DNA of 64,000 nt, from positions 124,001-188,000 of the forward strand of contig NZ_JAGGNV010000027.1 of NCBI RefSeq assembly GCF_018614955.1. Reading direction: 5' to 3'. Made by a program: the position numbers and the translations under genes. The stretch comes from Variovorax paradoxus (GTDB lineage Bacteria > Pseudomonadota > Gammaproteobacteria > Burkholderiales > Burkholderiaceae_C). The notes below the pieces were generated by a model that ran no database searches, was not told the origin of the DNA, and saw nothing but the letters and a program-made list of their open reading frames with translations. This document shows, piece by piece, positions 41,306-51,568 of this stretch; position 1 is the first letter of the stretch, and each line of letters opens with the position of its first letter.

Positions 41306-42475
41306 ATGAATGATCTGAACAAGCGTTCCCTGCTCAAGCTGGCTGCCTTTACCGCGGTCGCTTCGGCCGCCCTCATCGGCTGCGGCAAGAAGGAAGAAGC
41401 GCCGGCGCCCGCACCTGCTGCACCGGCACCGGCCCCGACGGCCGCAGCGCCCGCGCCGGCAGCACCGCTGAACGTCGCGTTCGCCTATGTCGGTCCGGTG
41501 GGCGACGGCGGCTGGACCTTCGCGCACGACAACGCGCGCAAGGCGGTCGAGAAGGAGTTCGGCGGCAAGATCAAGACCACCTTCGTCGAGAGCGTGCCCG
41601 AATCGGCCGATGCCGAGCGCGTGTTCCGCGACATGGTGGGTCAGGGCAACAAGCTGATCTTCGGCACCACCTTCGGCTACATGGAGCCGATGCTCAAGGT
41701 CGCGAACGACAACAAGGAAGTCAAGTTCGAGCATGCCACCGGCTACAAGACGGCCGAGAACATGCGCACCTATGACAGCCGCACCTACGAGGGCGCGTAC
41801 ATGGCCGGCGTCATCGCGGGCGCGATGACCAAGAGCAACACGCTGGGCGTGGTCGGCTCGGTGCCGATCCCCGAAGTGCTGCGCAACATCAACTCCTTCA
41901 CGCTGGGCGCCCAGTCGGTCAACCCGAAGATCACGACCAAGGTGGTGTGGGTCAACGAATGGTTCAGCCCGCCGAAGGAAACCGAGGCCGCCACGGCGCT
42001 GATCAACGGCGGCGCCGACGTGCTGTTCCAGAACACCGACTCGCCGGCCGTGCTCAAGACCGCGCAGGAAAAAGGCAAGCGCGCCTTCGGCTGGGATTCG
42101 GACATGACCGCCTACGGTCCCAAGGCCCACCTGGCCTCGGCCGTCATCAACTGGACGCCGTACTACACCAAGGCCGTGCAGGACGCGCTCGACGGCAAGT
42201 GGGCCACCGGCCAGACCTGGTGGGGCGTGAAGGAAGGTGCGATCGACATCGTCTCGCTCGCCGAGGATGTTCCGGCCGAGACCAAGGCGAAGGTCGAGGA
42301 GGTCAAGAAGGGCCTGAAGGACGGCAGCTTCTCGATCTGGAAGGGCCCGATCGTCGCCCAGGACGGCAAGGAGCTGATCGCCAAGGACGCGGTCGCCGAC
42401 GACAAGTTTCTGTCCGGCGTGAACTTCTACGTCAAGGGTGTCGAGGGCAAGGTGCCCGGCGGCGACAAGAAATAA
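41306..42475 (+). CDS. BMP family lipoprotein, purine ABC binding protein
   Basis: A 389-residue BMP/PnrA-like binding protein. The signal peptide ends in a lipobox (ALIGC), so the mature protein is lipid-anchored, and an Ala/Pro linker (residues ~33-57) tethers the binding domain. The domain begins LNVAFAYVGPVGDGGWTFAH and includes FGTTFGYMEPMLKVANDN, HATGYKTAENMRTYDSRTYE and WWGVKEGAIDIVSLAEDVP. Homologues bind purine nucleosides or bases. It ends with a terminator and repeat copy C. Confidence 0.94.
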   Translation: MNDLNKRSLLKLAAFTAVASAALIGCGKKEEAPAPAPAAPAPAPTAAAPAPAAPLNVAFAYVGPVGDGGWTFAHDNARKAVEKEFGGKIKTTFVESVPESADAERVFRDMVGQGNKLIFGTTFGYMEPMLKVANDNKEVKFEHATGYKTAENMRTYDSRTYEGAYMAGVIAGAMTKSNTLGVVGSVPIPEVLRNINSFTLGAQSVNPKITTKVVWVNEWFSPPKETEAATALINGGADVLFQNTDSPAVLKTAQEKGKRAFGWDSDMTAYGPKAHLASAVINWTPYYTKAVQDALDGKWATGQTWWGVKEGAIDIVSLAEDVPAETKAKVEEVKKGLKDGSFSIWKGPIVAQDGKELIAKDAVADDKFLSGVNFYVKGVEGKVPGGDKK

Positions 42476-42489
42476 GGGCTCCGGCTTTT

Positions 42490-42570
42490 CACTTCGCTGC
42501 GCTTCGTGTAACTCCACCCCCCAAGGGGGAGGCGCGGCCGCCTTGGGGCGGCCCGGCGGCGTCCGCCTCC
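42490..42570 (+). repeat. Comamonadaceae-type palindromic intergenic repeat, copy C
   Basis: It has CACTTCGCTGCGCTTCGTG, a CCCCCC-AA-GGGGG stem, and CCTTGGGGCGGCCCGGCGG at 42541-42559. It lies between the BMP gene and the terminator, in the same orientation as copy B. Confidence 0.8.
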
Positions 42571-42579
42571 CCACGTTGG

Positions 42580-42606
42580 AAGGGTTGCCCGTTGGCAACC
42601 CTTTTT
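42580..42606 (+). terminator. intrinsic terminator after the BMP gene
   Basis: AAGGGTTGCC and GGCAACCCTT pair as a perfect ten-base stem with a four-base loop (CGTT), followed by TTTTT. It ends the ABC operon before the Rieske gene, whose ATG is only 17 bases further. Confidence 0.88.
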
Positions 42607-42622
42607 CATTTCAAGTTCCACG

Positions 42623-44667
<2,045 letters not shown>

Positions 44668-44673
44668 GCCGGC

Positions 44674-44904
44674 CTAGTCGTCGAGGAAGCCCCCTCTGTA
44701 GAAGCTCCATGCAGTACCGTCGTGAAGATAGAAGTGGCCGTCGGCGCAGAAGTCCTTGCCTGGAAAGAACTCCCGGTATGCGCGTGGCACGAGGCGCGCC
44801 AGTTGCTCGTCGGACATTTCTTCGAATTGATCCGGCGTGATGGGCTGGCCTGTTTTGAGTCTGCGAGTTTCCATGGTCGTGCGTTCTACCGCAAATCCTC
44901 CCAT
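44674..44904 (-). CDS. small hypothetical protein
   Basis: A 76-residue protein (or 66 residues from ATG 44874, METRRLKTGQPITPDQFE). It is acidic and soluble with a C-terminal FCADGHFYLHDGTAWSFYRG part that looks like a small beta-sheet. It runs opposite to adenine deaminase, ending 6 bp from it. Family unknown. Confidence 0.5.
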   Translation of the reverse strand: MGGFAVERTTMETRRLKTGQPITPDQFEEMSDEQLARLVPRAYREFFPGKDFCADGHFYLHDGTAWSFYRGGFLDD

Positions 44905-44916
44905 GTCGCGGTCGCG

Positions 44917-45306
44917 CTAAGGCCTGCGGCCGCGCCCCGTCCGCAGCATTTCCTTGCGGGTCTTCTGAAGCTCCTTCAACTGCGCCAGCTGGCTCGGGCA
45001 GTCCGCGTTGCTCGCGACCAGGACGAAGGGGCTGCGCCGCAGCGCCTCGACCGACTTCTCGACATCCGCGGGCATGCGATTCTTGTTGATCAGCCCGGCG
45101 GTGACGGCGGCCCTGGATTCCTTGTAGAAGGCCTTCTCGAAGGTCGGGGTGCCGCAGCGCGCCGCGATCACGCGCCAGTCGGCCTCCTGCTGCTCGGCCG
45201 CGTTCGGCGCGGCGGTCGTCTCTCGTCCCGTCTGGGCCCCGGCCGGCACGCAGATGCCGAGCACGGAGGCCGATAGGAGTGCTCCCAGTTCAAATCGCGC
45301 TTTCAT
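44917..45306 (-). CDS. exported hypothetical protein
   Basis: A 129-residue protein with a signal peptide (LGALLSASVLGICVPAGAQ). The mature part has two cysteines (ARCGTPTF, NADCPSQL) that may form a disulfide, and a basic helical tail (LKELQKTRKEMLRTGRGRR). The family is not recognised. It lies on the minus strand, upstream of the smaller hypothetical gene (12 bp). Confidence 0.55.
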   Translation of the reverse strand: MKARFELGALLSASVLGICVPAGAQTGRETTAAPNAAEQQEADWRVIAARCGTPTFEKAFYKESRAAVTAGLINKNRMPADVEKSVEALRRSPFVLVASNADCPSQLAQLKELQKTRKEMLRTGRGRRP

Positions 45307-45463
45307 AGGATCCGCCCGCTTCCAGCGAACGCAGATGGGCGTTCGGCGTTTCCATCCTACTGCTGCATCGTCGCCCGCGCACGTCGATGCCGTGAACTAT
45401 TGCGCCGGAGCGCGCGCGAAGTTGCGGATTTTCGTATCGGCGCGTGGCGCGCTTGCCGCATAC

Positions 45464-45482
45464 GGCCGTCGCTTGGACGGCC
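45464..45482. repeat. hairpin, former 3' end of the DUF1266 gene
   Basis: GGCCGTC and GACGGCC pair with a five-base loop and no T-run. Without the insertion sequence, it would lie about 30 bp beyond the DUF1266 stop, so it probably marked that transcript's end. This is inference from the reconstructed pre-insertion sequence. Confidence 0.4.
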
Positions 45483-45518
45483 GATGCTGATCGGGCCGGG
45501 TCGGAGTTGCGCCCTAGT

Positions 45519-47465
45519 CCGAACTTTGAGCGCCGACTGAGCGCAACCCCTTGATCCTGCTGAGTTTGTTCAGCGAGGCTGGGTGGGTTTACTGGGTACA
45601 GGCGGGGTTGGCGCCGAGCAGCCTGAAGGCCTTGTCCTGCAGCGGGGTGGGCCGCGTGGTGAGCACGATCTTGGCGTTTGGATTCAGGCTCGTGTGGGTG
45701 ATGTTGTAGGCCAGTGTTGCCAGGTCCTGCAGTAGCGTGCGCAGACTGTGCAAGGGCAAGCCGTCGTTGGCGTGCTTCGATGCGTCCTTGTCGCGGGCGT
45801 GTTCGGAGCGCACCGCCTTGGCCACCGGAGAAGCGCGCTGGCCTTGAGCCTGTTCAAGGAACTCATCGTCGAACAGCATGGGCTTCAGACGCTCGCGCAG
45901 GTGCCACTCGACGTAATAGGCGAGCATGCACAGGAAGACATGTGCACGCACGCGCTCGCTGTTGTAGTGGAAGACAGGTCGCACATGCAGATCCACCGTC
46001 TTCATCGCGCGGAACGCGCGCTCCACATGAGCCAGGCTCTTGTAGGCGGCCACCGCCGAGGTGGCGTCGAGCTGCGTCGCTGGCACGCTGGTGCGGATCA
46101 CGTACAGCCCGTCAAGCGCGGTCTCCACGGCGATCGAGTCGACCTTGCGCCGCAACGCGAATGTCGCATCGGTGATCGTGAACTCGAAGTGCTTGGCCAC
46201 GTTGAAGCGGTCGATGACGCGCCCCACGCGCAGCGCTATGGCCTGTTCGCCACGCAGCGGCTGGCGCGCTCGTTGTGTGGCCGCGGCGATCTTGCCCAGA
46301 TCGGCCTCGGTGGCGGCCAGCAGCTCGCCGCGCTTGCGTGAGCGCTCGGCGGCCAACAGCGGGTTGCGGCACACCACGAGCCGCTCGCCGGGGAAGTGCT
46401 CGCTGCTGACTTCGATGAGATCGCGCTCGTCGAACAACGACGGCTGGAACGGCCCGACCTCGGCGGCCAGCTGTGCGATCTGCGGCGCGCGCAGGCTGCT
46501 GATCCAGTCCATGCCCTGCGGCTTGAGGACCTGCTCGATGCGCGCGGAGGTCAGCATCCCGCGGTCGCCCACCCAAGTGATGCGCTCGATGCCAAAGCGC
46601 TGCTTGAGCTTGGCCACCTGCTCGGCCACCGTGGCTGGGTCGCCCGTGTTGCCGGCGAACACCTCCACCGCGATCGGGCAGCCATTGGCGGCGCAGATCA
46701 GCCCGAACACGATCTGTGGATCGTCGCGCTTGCCATCGCGCGAATGGCCGCGCGCGGCCAGCTCGCAGCAGCGTCCCGTCAGCCATGTCGAGGTGAGGTC
46801 GTACAGCACCAGCGTGCTGCCCGCCAGGTGCGCTCGCGCCAGGCGTCGCTCGATGCGCGGCTGCGCCTCGTGCAGCCAGTCCAGCGCGCGGTACAGGTCA
46901 TCGGCACTGCACTGGCCCACGCCCAGCACGTGGCCCAGCGAGTGCGTCGCGGTGTCGTCATGCAACATGCGCTGCGTCGCGAGCTTGGAGCCCGGCGTGA
47001 GCACACGCGCCACGAGCATGGCGAGCAACAGCGCGCGCAGTTCTTCCGGGGCGCTGGCAAACCACGCCGGCGCGTCGCATTGGCGCGCGGCGGCCAGCAC
47101 GGCGGCCACATGGCCGTGCGGCAGGCTTCGCTCGATGCTGAAGACCTCCTGCGCGTCGGGCACGGCCACGCCGCCGCGCAACAACACCTTCAAGCCCTCG
47201 ATGACCTGCGCACTCAGGCTCGACAGGTTGGCCAGGGTGCGTTTGCGCACCTTGCCGTCTTCGCGATAGGACTCTCGCAGCAGGATGGCGGGCGGCGAGT
47301 CGCGGTTGGGTACGGCCTCAATGTACATGGCTTCATTTATTGACGATACCTAGTCGAAATTCAAGGACTATCTGCACTATTTACATGGCTACACAAATGA
47401 GGCAAAAAATAGCTGAAACCCGCGCCACGCTTGGGTCCCAGCTACTTCATGTGCTCAAAGTTCGG
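45519..47465. mobile_element. IS1634-like insertion sequence, complete
   Basis: The element is 1947 bp. Its ends start CCGAACTTTGAGC (45519-45531) and, in inverted form, at 47453-47465: a 13-bp perfect terminal inverted repeat. Both sides carry CCTAGT (45513-45518 and 47466-47471), a 6-bp target duplication, showing a clean and probably recent insertion. It holds one intact transposase gene. The right-hand duplication includes the stop codon of the DUF1266 gene, so that gene was not damaged. Family assignment comes from the transposase only. Confidence 0.88.
45589..47328 (-). CDS. IS1634 family (IS4-like DDE) transposase
   Basis: A 579-residue DDE transposase. Key regions: LVLYDLTSTWLTGRCCEL (first Asp), ITWVGDRGMLTSARIEQVL (second Asp), and YKSLAHVERAFRAMKTVDLH with the Y-(2)R-(3)E-(6)K-like third-acid motif near residues 430-450, followed by HVFLCMLAYYVEWHLRERL. 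The frame is unbroken, so it should be active. It is an IS1634-type relative, often large single-ORF elements in Burkholderiales. Lower G+C near its ends marks it as foreign. Confidence 0.9.
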   Translation of the reverse strand: MYIEAVPNRDSPPAILLRESYREDGKVRKRTLANLSSLSAQVIEGLKVLLRGGVAVPDAQEVFSIERSLPHGHVAAVLAAARQCDAPAWFASAPEELRALLLAMLVARVLTPGSKLATQRMLHDDTATHSLGHVLGVGQCSADDLYRALDWLHEAQPRIERRLARAHLAGSTLVLYDLTSTWLTGRCCELAARGHSRDGKRDDPQIVFGLICAANGCPIAVEVFAGNTGDPATVAEQVAKLKQRFGIERITWVGDRGMLTSARIEQVLKPQGMDWISSLRAPQIAQLAAEVGPFQPSLFDERDLIEVSSEHFPGERLVVCRNPLLAAERSRKRGELLAATEADLGKIAAATQRARQPLRGEQAIALRVGRVIDRFNVAKHFEFTITDATFALRRKVDSIAVETALDGLYVIRTSVPATQLDATSAVAAYKSLAHVERAFRAMKTVDLHVRPVFHYNSERVRAHVFLCMLAYYVEWHLRERLKPMLFDDEFLEQAQGQRASPVAKAVRSEHARDKDASKHANDGLPLHSLRTLLQDLATLAYNITHTSLNPNAKIVLTTRPTPLQDKAFRLLGANPACTQ

Positions 47466-47466
47466 C

Positions 47467-48264
47467 CTAGTGGAAGGAAACGCTCTTGTACGGACTGCGC
47501 GGATCGCTGACCAGCATCGCATTCGTGCGCACCAGCGCTTCCTGTCGCGCTTCCGAATAGCTCCAGATCAGGCCGGCTGCCACGTAGGCCGCGCTGAGCT
47601 GGGCCCAGTTCCCGTAGGCGCCGCGGACCTGCGCGGACAGTCCCGACGCGAAGCCCGTCAGCTCGCTGCGATCGATATAGCCCAGTTCCACGCCCCAGCG
47701 CGACAGGCTGGCCAGCCGCACCGCGTCCCAGGCGACCAGGTCGGTGATCTCGGCGGGCTGCGCGCCCAGTGGCTTGCGCAGATCGCCCATCCAGTCGTTG
47801 TAGGAACCCATGAGGGCGGCGATGTCGGCGACGCTCTTGCCGGTCTGGTTCGCAAAGTCCTCGTAGTTCAACGCGCTGCGCAGCTTCAGCATGAACAGGC
47901 CGGGAAAGACCACCGAGGCCACGGTGCGCAGCAGCAGCGGTGCCGCCTGGTGTGCGGTGTCGAGCTTGACGAGTGCGCGCCATGTGTCCAGGTACTTGTC
48001 GCGGTGTCCTTCCTCGACCAGCCACCGGGCCGTCTGCTCGAAGCTCGCGCGGTCCCGCACGCCCCACATGCTGGCGACGCCTTCGCGCAGCATCTCCTGC
48101 GTGTGCCCGGTCTCGACGGCATTGACGAAGTTGCCGTTGTAGGCGGACAGGGGGGCGCTCAGCGTGACCAGCCATTGCTCCTCGGACGAGCATCGAGGCT
48201 CGGCGGCGAAGTGCAGTTCATCGTTGTTCATCAGCGCATGGCCGATGCTGTCCATCAATCCCAT
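47467..48264 (-). CDS. DUF1266-domain protein
   Basis: A 265-residue protein from ATG 48264, five bases after AGGAG; an upstream in-frame GTG at 48312 has no ribosome binding site. The DUF1266 signature is seen in LREGVASMWGVRDRASFEQT, the W-L-V-E-E-G-H-R, and the late VAWDAVRLASLSRWGVELGY with IDRSELTGFASGLS. No membrane part. Family function is unknown (related to E. coli YbeR/YbeU type). The insertion sequence is next to its stop codon. Confidence 0.85.
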   Translation of the reverse strand: MGLMDSIGHALMNNDELHFAAEPRCSSEEQWLVTLSAPLSAYNGNFVNAVETGHTQEMLREGVASMWGVRDRASFEQTARWLVEEGHRDKYLDTWRALVKLDTAHQAAPLLLRTVASVVFPGLFMLKLRSALNYEDFANQTGKSVADIAALMGSYNDWMGDLRKPLGAQPAEITDLVAWDAVRLASLSRWGVELGYIDRSELTGFASGLSAQVRGAYGNWAQLSAAYVAAGLIWSYSEARQEALVRTNAMLVSDPRSPYKSVSFH

Positions 48265-48412
48265 GATTACTCCTGCTGTGGTGTTCTTGTTGGCCGTCTG
48301 CACGAGCCGCACGGGACGAACCGGCGACGAGGCGCGAATATATGCGGACAGCAGGCTGCAGCGCCATGCAGAAGAAGGTTTGCATGCGCCGCGCGGGGGC
48401 GAGATCGCCCGG

Positions 48413-48460
48413 TAAAATAACGCCCCGGCGCTGCCGCCCCCGCAGCGCCGTTTCTTTCTG
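48413..48460 (+). promoter_or_regulatory. leader hairpin with U-rich tail before the second BMP gene
   Basis: TAAAAT (48413-48418) may be a -10 box. It is followed at 48426-48450 by a perfect nine-pair stem (CGGCGCTGC with GCAGCGCCG, seven-base loop) and then TTTCTTTCT. This looks like a weak intrinsic terminator within the 5' untranslated region, 20-30 bp ahead of the start codon, so an attenuator is possible. No -35 box at proper spacing is clear. Confidence 0.35.
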
Positions 48461-48480
48461 GGGCCATGTAGAGGAACACC

Positions 48481-49575
48481 ATGTACAAAAACCTCGCGGC
48501 GAGCGCCATGGCGCTCGCAGCCGCCTGTTTTTTATCGCCTTCATTCTCCCAACCGAAGCCCGCGGCCGATCCGCTCAAGATCGGCTTCGTGTACGTCGCG
48601 CCCATCACCGATGCCGGTTGGGTGCGGCAGCATGAAGAGGGCCGAAAGGCCGTCGAAGCCGCATTGCCCGGCAAGGTGAAGACCACCTTCGTCGAGAACG
48701 TGCCCGAGGGTGCCGATGCCGAGCGCGTGATCCGCGATCTTGTGCAGCAGGGCAACAAGCTCATCGTCACGCCGAGCTTCGGCTACATGGAGCCGACGCT
48801 CAAGGTGGCGCGCGATTTCCCGGACGTGAAGTTCGAATCCGTCACCGGCTACAAGGCCGCGCCCAACGTCGCGACCGCGAACGCGCGCTACTACCAGGGC
48901 CGCTACCTCGCCGGCGTCGCGGCCGGCCGCATGACGAAGACCCATATCGCGGGCTACGTGGCCGGCTTCGCGATCCCCGAAGTGCTGCAGGGCATCAACG
49001 CCTTCACGCTCGGCATGCGCTCGGTCGATCCGAAGGCGCAAGTCAAGGTCGTCTGGCTCGATGCCTGGTTCGACCCGCCGAAGGAGCGCGACGCCGCGAT
49101 GACGCTGTTCAACCAGGGCGTCGACGTGATCGCCTTCCATACCGGCTCCACCGCCGTCATGGCTGCGGCGCAGGAGCGCGGCAAGATGGCCGTGGCCTAC
49201 CACTCCGACATGCGCAAGGTCGCGCCGGATGCGCAGATCGTCGCCGTCACTCACCAGTGGGGCGGCTACTACACGCAGCGCGCGCAGGCGGTGCTCGACG
49301 GCAGCTGGAAGGCGACCAGCGTCTGGGGCGGCGTCAAGGAGGGGATGATCCGCGTCGGCGACTTCGGGCCCAAGGTGCCGAAGGCCGTGCAGGAGGAGGT
49401 GCTGGCGCGCCAGCAGGATATCGCCAGCGGCAAGCTGCAGGTCTTTCGCGCGGTCGAGGACGTGCGCGACAACGAGGGCAAGCTCGCCATCGCCAAGGGC
49501 ACGAGCCTGCGCGACGACCAGATCCTCACGATGAACTGGCTGGCCGAGGGCGTGCAGGGGCGCATCGCGCGCTGA
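48481..49575 (+). CDS. second BMP family purine/nucleoside binding protein
   Basis: A 364-residue BMP-type binding protein, a paralogue of the lipoprotein at 41306 but with a type I signal peptide (ASAMALAAACFLSPSFSQ; its Cys is not in a good lipobox). Binding domain landmarks are LKIGFVYVAPITDAGWVRQH, TPSFGYMEPTLKVARDF, VTGYKAAPNVATANARYYQ and VWGGVKEGMIRVGDFGPKVP. It probably shares the ABC permeases upstream, giving an alternate specificity. A leader hairpin precedes it. Confidence 0.92.
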   Translation: MYKNLAASAMALAAACFLSPSFSQPKPAADPLKIGFVYVAPITDAGWVRQHEEGRKAVEAALPGKVKTTFVENVPEGADAERVIRDLVQQGNKLIVTPSFGYMEPTLKVARDFPDVKFESVTGYKAAPNVATANARYYQGRYLAGVAAGRMTKTHIAGYVAGFAIPEVLQGINAFTLGMRSVDPKAQVKVVWLDAWFDPPKERDAAMTLFNQGVDVIAFHTGSTAVMAAAQERGKMAVAYHSDMRKVAPDAQIVAVTHQWGGYYTQRAQAVLDGSWKATSVWGGVKEGMIRVGDFGPKVPKAVQEEVLARQQDIASGKLQVFRAVEDVRDNEGKLAIAKGTSLRDDQILTMNWLAEGVQGRIAR

Positions 49576-49580
49576 GCGGC

Positions 49581-50243
49581 TCAGTGCACGAAGCCGCGCT
49601 CGCGCTGGAAGTACTTCGCCTCGCGATCGAGCGTCTTGACCTGCACCGCCGGCGAGCCCGCATAGACCGCGTACTCCTCGGTGTGCGCCTTGTTGAGCAC
49701 CGAGCCCGCGCCCAGCATCGAGCGGTCGGGCAGGGCGGCGCCGCCGAGCACCGTGACGCGCGTGCCGACCAGGCAGTAGGCGCCGATGCGGATCGGCTTG
49801 CAGTCCTGGCGGTTGTCCACCACGTTGATGCCGTGCGTGATCAGCTGCGAGCGGTAGCCCGCGATGGTGGTGAAGGCGCCGATGTCGACGCGGTCGGTGC
49901 AGTCGATGATGTGCTGCTTGGTGATGGCCGCGTGCTCGCCCACCGAGAGGGTCGGATCGCGATCGGTGCGGTGCGTGAAGTGCGCGCCCTTCGGCGGATG
50001 GCCGGTGATCCAGTTGGAGCGGTCGATGACCGAATGCGCGCCGCATTCGAGCCGGCCCAGGTGGATGGCGACGTTGAAGTGGCCGATGTAGGCGCCTTCG
50101 CCCATGACCAGCTGCCCCGGAAAGACGTAGGACAGTCCGATGCGCGCGCCATCGGCGATCTGGTAGCCCCAGAAGCGGCGCAGCACCCGGCGCTTGAGCG
50201 CCCAGGGCAGGAACACCACGGCCAGCGCCAGCAGCTTCTTCAC
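49581..50243 (-). CDS. WcaF-like acetyltransferase (left-handed beta-helix)
   Basis: A 220-residue putative polysaccharide O-acetyltransferase: an N-terminal hydrophobic segment (KLLALAVVFLPWALKRRVLR), then hexapeptide repeats in a left-handed beta helix (IADGARIGLSYVFPGQLVMG, GAYIGHFNVAIHL, KPIRIGAYCLVGTRVTVLGG, ALPDRSMLGAGSVLN). It resembles WcaF-type enzymes of colanic-acid synthesis. Its start overlaps the glycosyltransferase stop by ATGA. Confidence 0.87.
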   Translation of the reverse strand: MKKLLALAVVFLPWALKRRVLRRFWGYQIADGARIGLSYVFPGQLVMGEGAYIGHFNVAIHLGRLECGAHSVIDRSNWITGHPPKGAHFTHRTDRDPTLSVGEHAAITKQHIIDCTDRVDIGAFTTIAGYRSQLITHGINVVDNRQDCKPIRIGAYCLVGTRVTVLGGAALPDRSMLGAGSVLNKAHTEEYAVYAGSPAVQVKTLDREAKYFQRERGFVH

Positions 50244-51394
50244 CGGCTCGTCTTTCGCTCTTCGATCACCCGCCGGTAGGCCGCGACGTAGTTCGATGCC
50301 ATCTGCGCCGCGCTGTAGTGCGTGGCGTTCTCGAGGCCGAGCCGGCGCATCTCTTCGAAGCGCGGCGCGGCCTGCTCGATGGCCGCGGCGATGGCGGCGG
50401 GATCGTGGGGATCGACGTAGACCGCGCCCGGCCCCCCGATCTCGTTCATCGGTGCGAGGTCGGAGGTGAAGACCGGGCAGCCGCAGGCCTGGGCTTCGAT
50501 GATCGGCCAGCCGAAGCCTTCCTGCAGCGAGGGGAAGAGCAGCGCCGTCGCGCCGGCGTAGAGGGCGCGCAGCTGCTCGTGCGAGACGCCTTGCACTGTC
50601 TTGACGCGGTCGGCCACGCCGCGCTTGTGCGCCAGCTCGGCCATCTCAGGGACCAGCTCGGGCCCGACGAACAACAGCTGCCGCACAGGCGCCTCGACGC
50701 CGCTCGCGGCCGCACGCTCCTGCAGCGCGATGAAGGCCTCGAGCACCGTGCGGCGGTTCTTGCGCGCCAGGTCCCAGCCGACGTGGATCAGGTACTTGTC
50801 GTGTACCGAGATCCCGAAGCCTTCGATGAGGGGCTGCGCCTCGGCTGGGGGCACGGGCCGGAAATCGTCGTTCAAGCCGTTGAGCACCACGCTGACCCTG
50901 GGCTCTTGTGCGAGGCCCAGCGCCAGCAGCTCGCGCCGGGTCAGATCCGATACGCAGGTGACCAGATCGGCGGCCGCCAGGCCCTTGACGATCAGCCGCT
51001 GGAACAGCCGCCCGGTCCAGCTCACGTTCCAGCCCTCGACCATGCCCTTGGCGGCCTGAACCGCGATCACGTCGTGACAGGTGATGACGTTGGGCTTTTT
51101 CTTGACCCACGGGATGTACATGCCGTTGGAGTGGTCGGTCACGTGCACCACGTCGGCCCAGCGCAGATGGCGCCCGATCGAGGGGATGAAGAGGATGAAC
51201 TTGTCCACGTAGCCCAGCCACTTCCACAGGCGCGAGCTGGTCGGCACGCGCAGCACTCGCCGCGGCGGTGTGAGCACGCGCAGCTCGCAGCCGGCATGGG
51301 GGAGTTCGCGTTCCAGGATGCGTTTGAAGGCCAGCATGCTGGTCTGGCCGTCGGGGACATAGTTCCCGATAAGAAGCACTTTCATGTTGGACAT
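50240..51394 (-). CDS. GT4 family glycosyltransferase
   Basis: A 384-residue GT-B enzyme. N-terminal domain: MKVLLIGNYVPDGQTSMLAF and the VTCVSDLTRRELLALGLAQ; C-terminal donor domain: YLIHVGWDLARKNRRTVLEA, LFPSLQEGFGWPIIEAQACG with the E-x7-E signature near 295-305, and DLAPMNEIGGPGAVYVDPHD. It transfers a sugar from a nucleotide donor to a polysaccharide or lipid acceptor. With the WcaF-like gene it forms a two-gene exopolysaccharide unit amid purine genes. Start ATG 51394; ATG 51385 is an alternative. Confidence 0.9.
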   Translation of the reverse strand: MSNMKVLLIGNYVPDGQTSMLAFKRILERELPHAGCELRVLTPPRRVLRVPTSSRLWKWLGYVDKFILFIPSIGRHLRWADVVHVTDHSNGMYIPWVKKKPNVITCHDVIAVQAAKGMVEGWNVSWTGRLFQRLIVKGLAAADLVTCVSDLTRRELLALGLAQEPRVSVVLNGLNDDFRPVPPAEAQPLIEGFGISVHDKYLIHVGWDLARKNRRTVLEAFIALQERAAASGVEAPVRQLLFVGPELVPEMAELAHKRGVADRVKTVQGVSHEQLRALYAGATALLFPSLQEGFGWPIIEAQACGCPVFTSDLAPMNEIGGPGAVYVDPHDPAAIAAAIEQAAPRFEEMRRLGLENATHYSAAQMASNYVAAYRRVIEERKTSR

Positions 51395-51568
51395 GCGCGG
51401 CGGTCGGCGTCGCGTGGATTCATCGCTGTTCCTGTTGGATTGAAGGCGGATTATGTTCGAGTGGCTGGCGCGGCCCTAGGATGTGCCACTGCCGAGCGCG
51501 GCTGTCGTATAGCCTCCATATGCGCTCGCACATTCCGTACCGGCTTCGCTGCCTTACCCTCCACGCCC

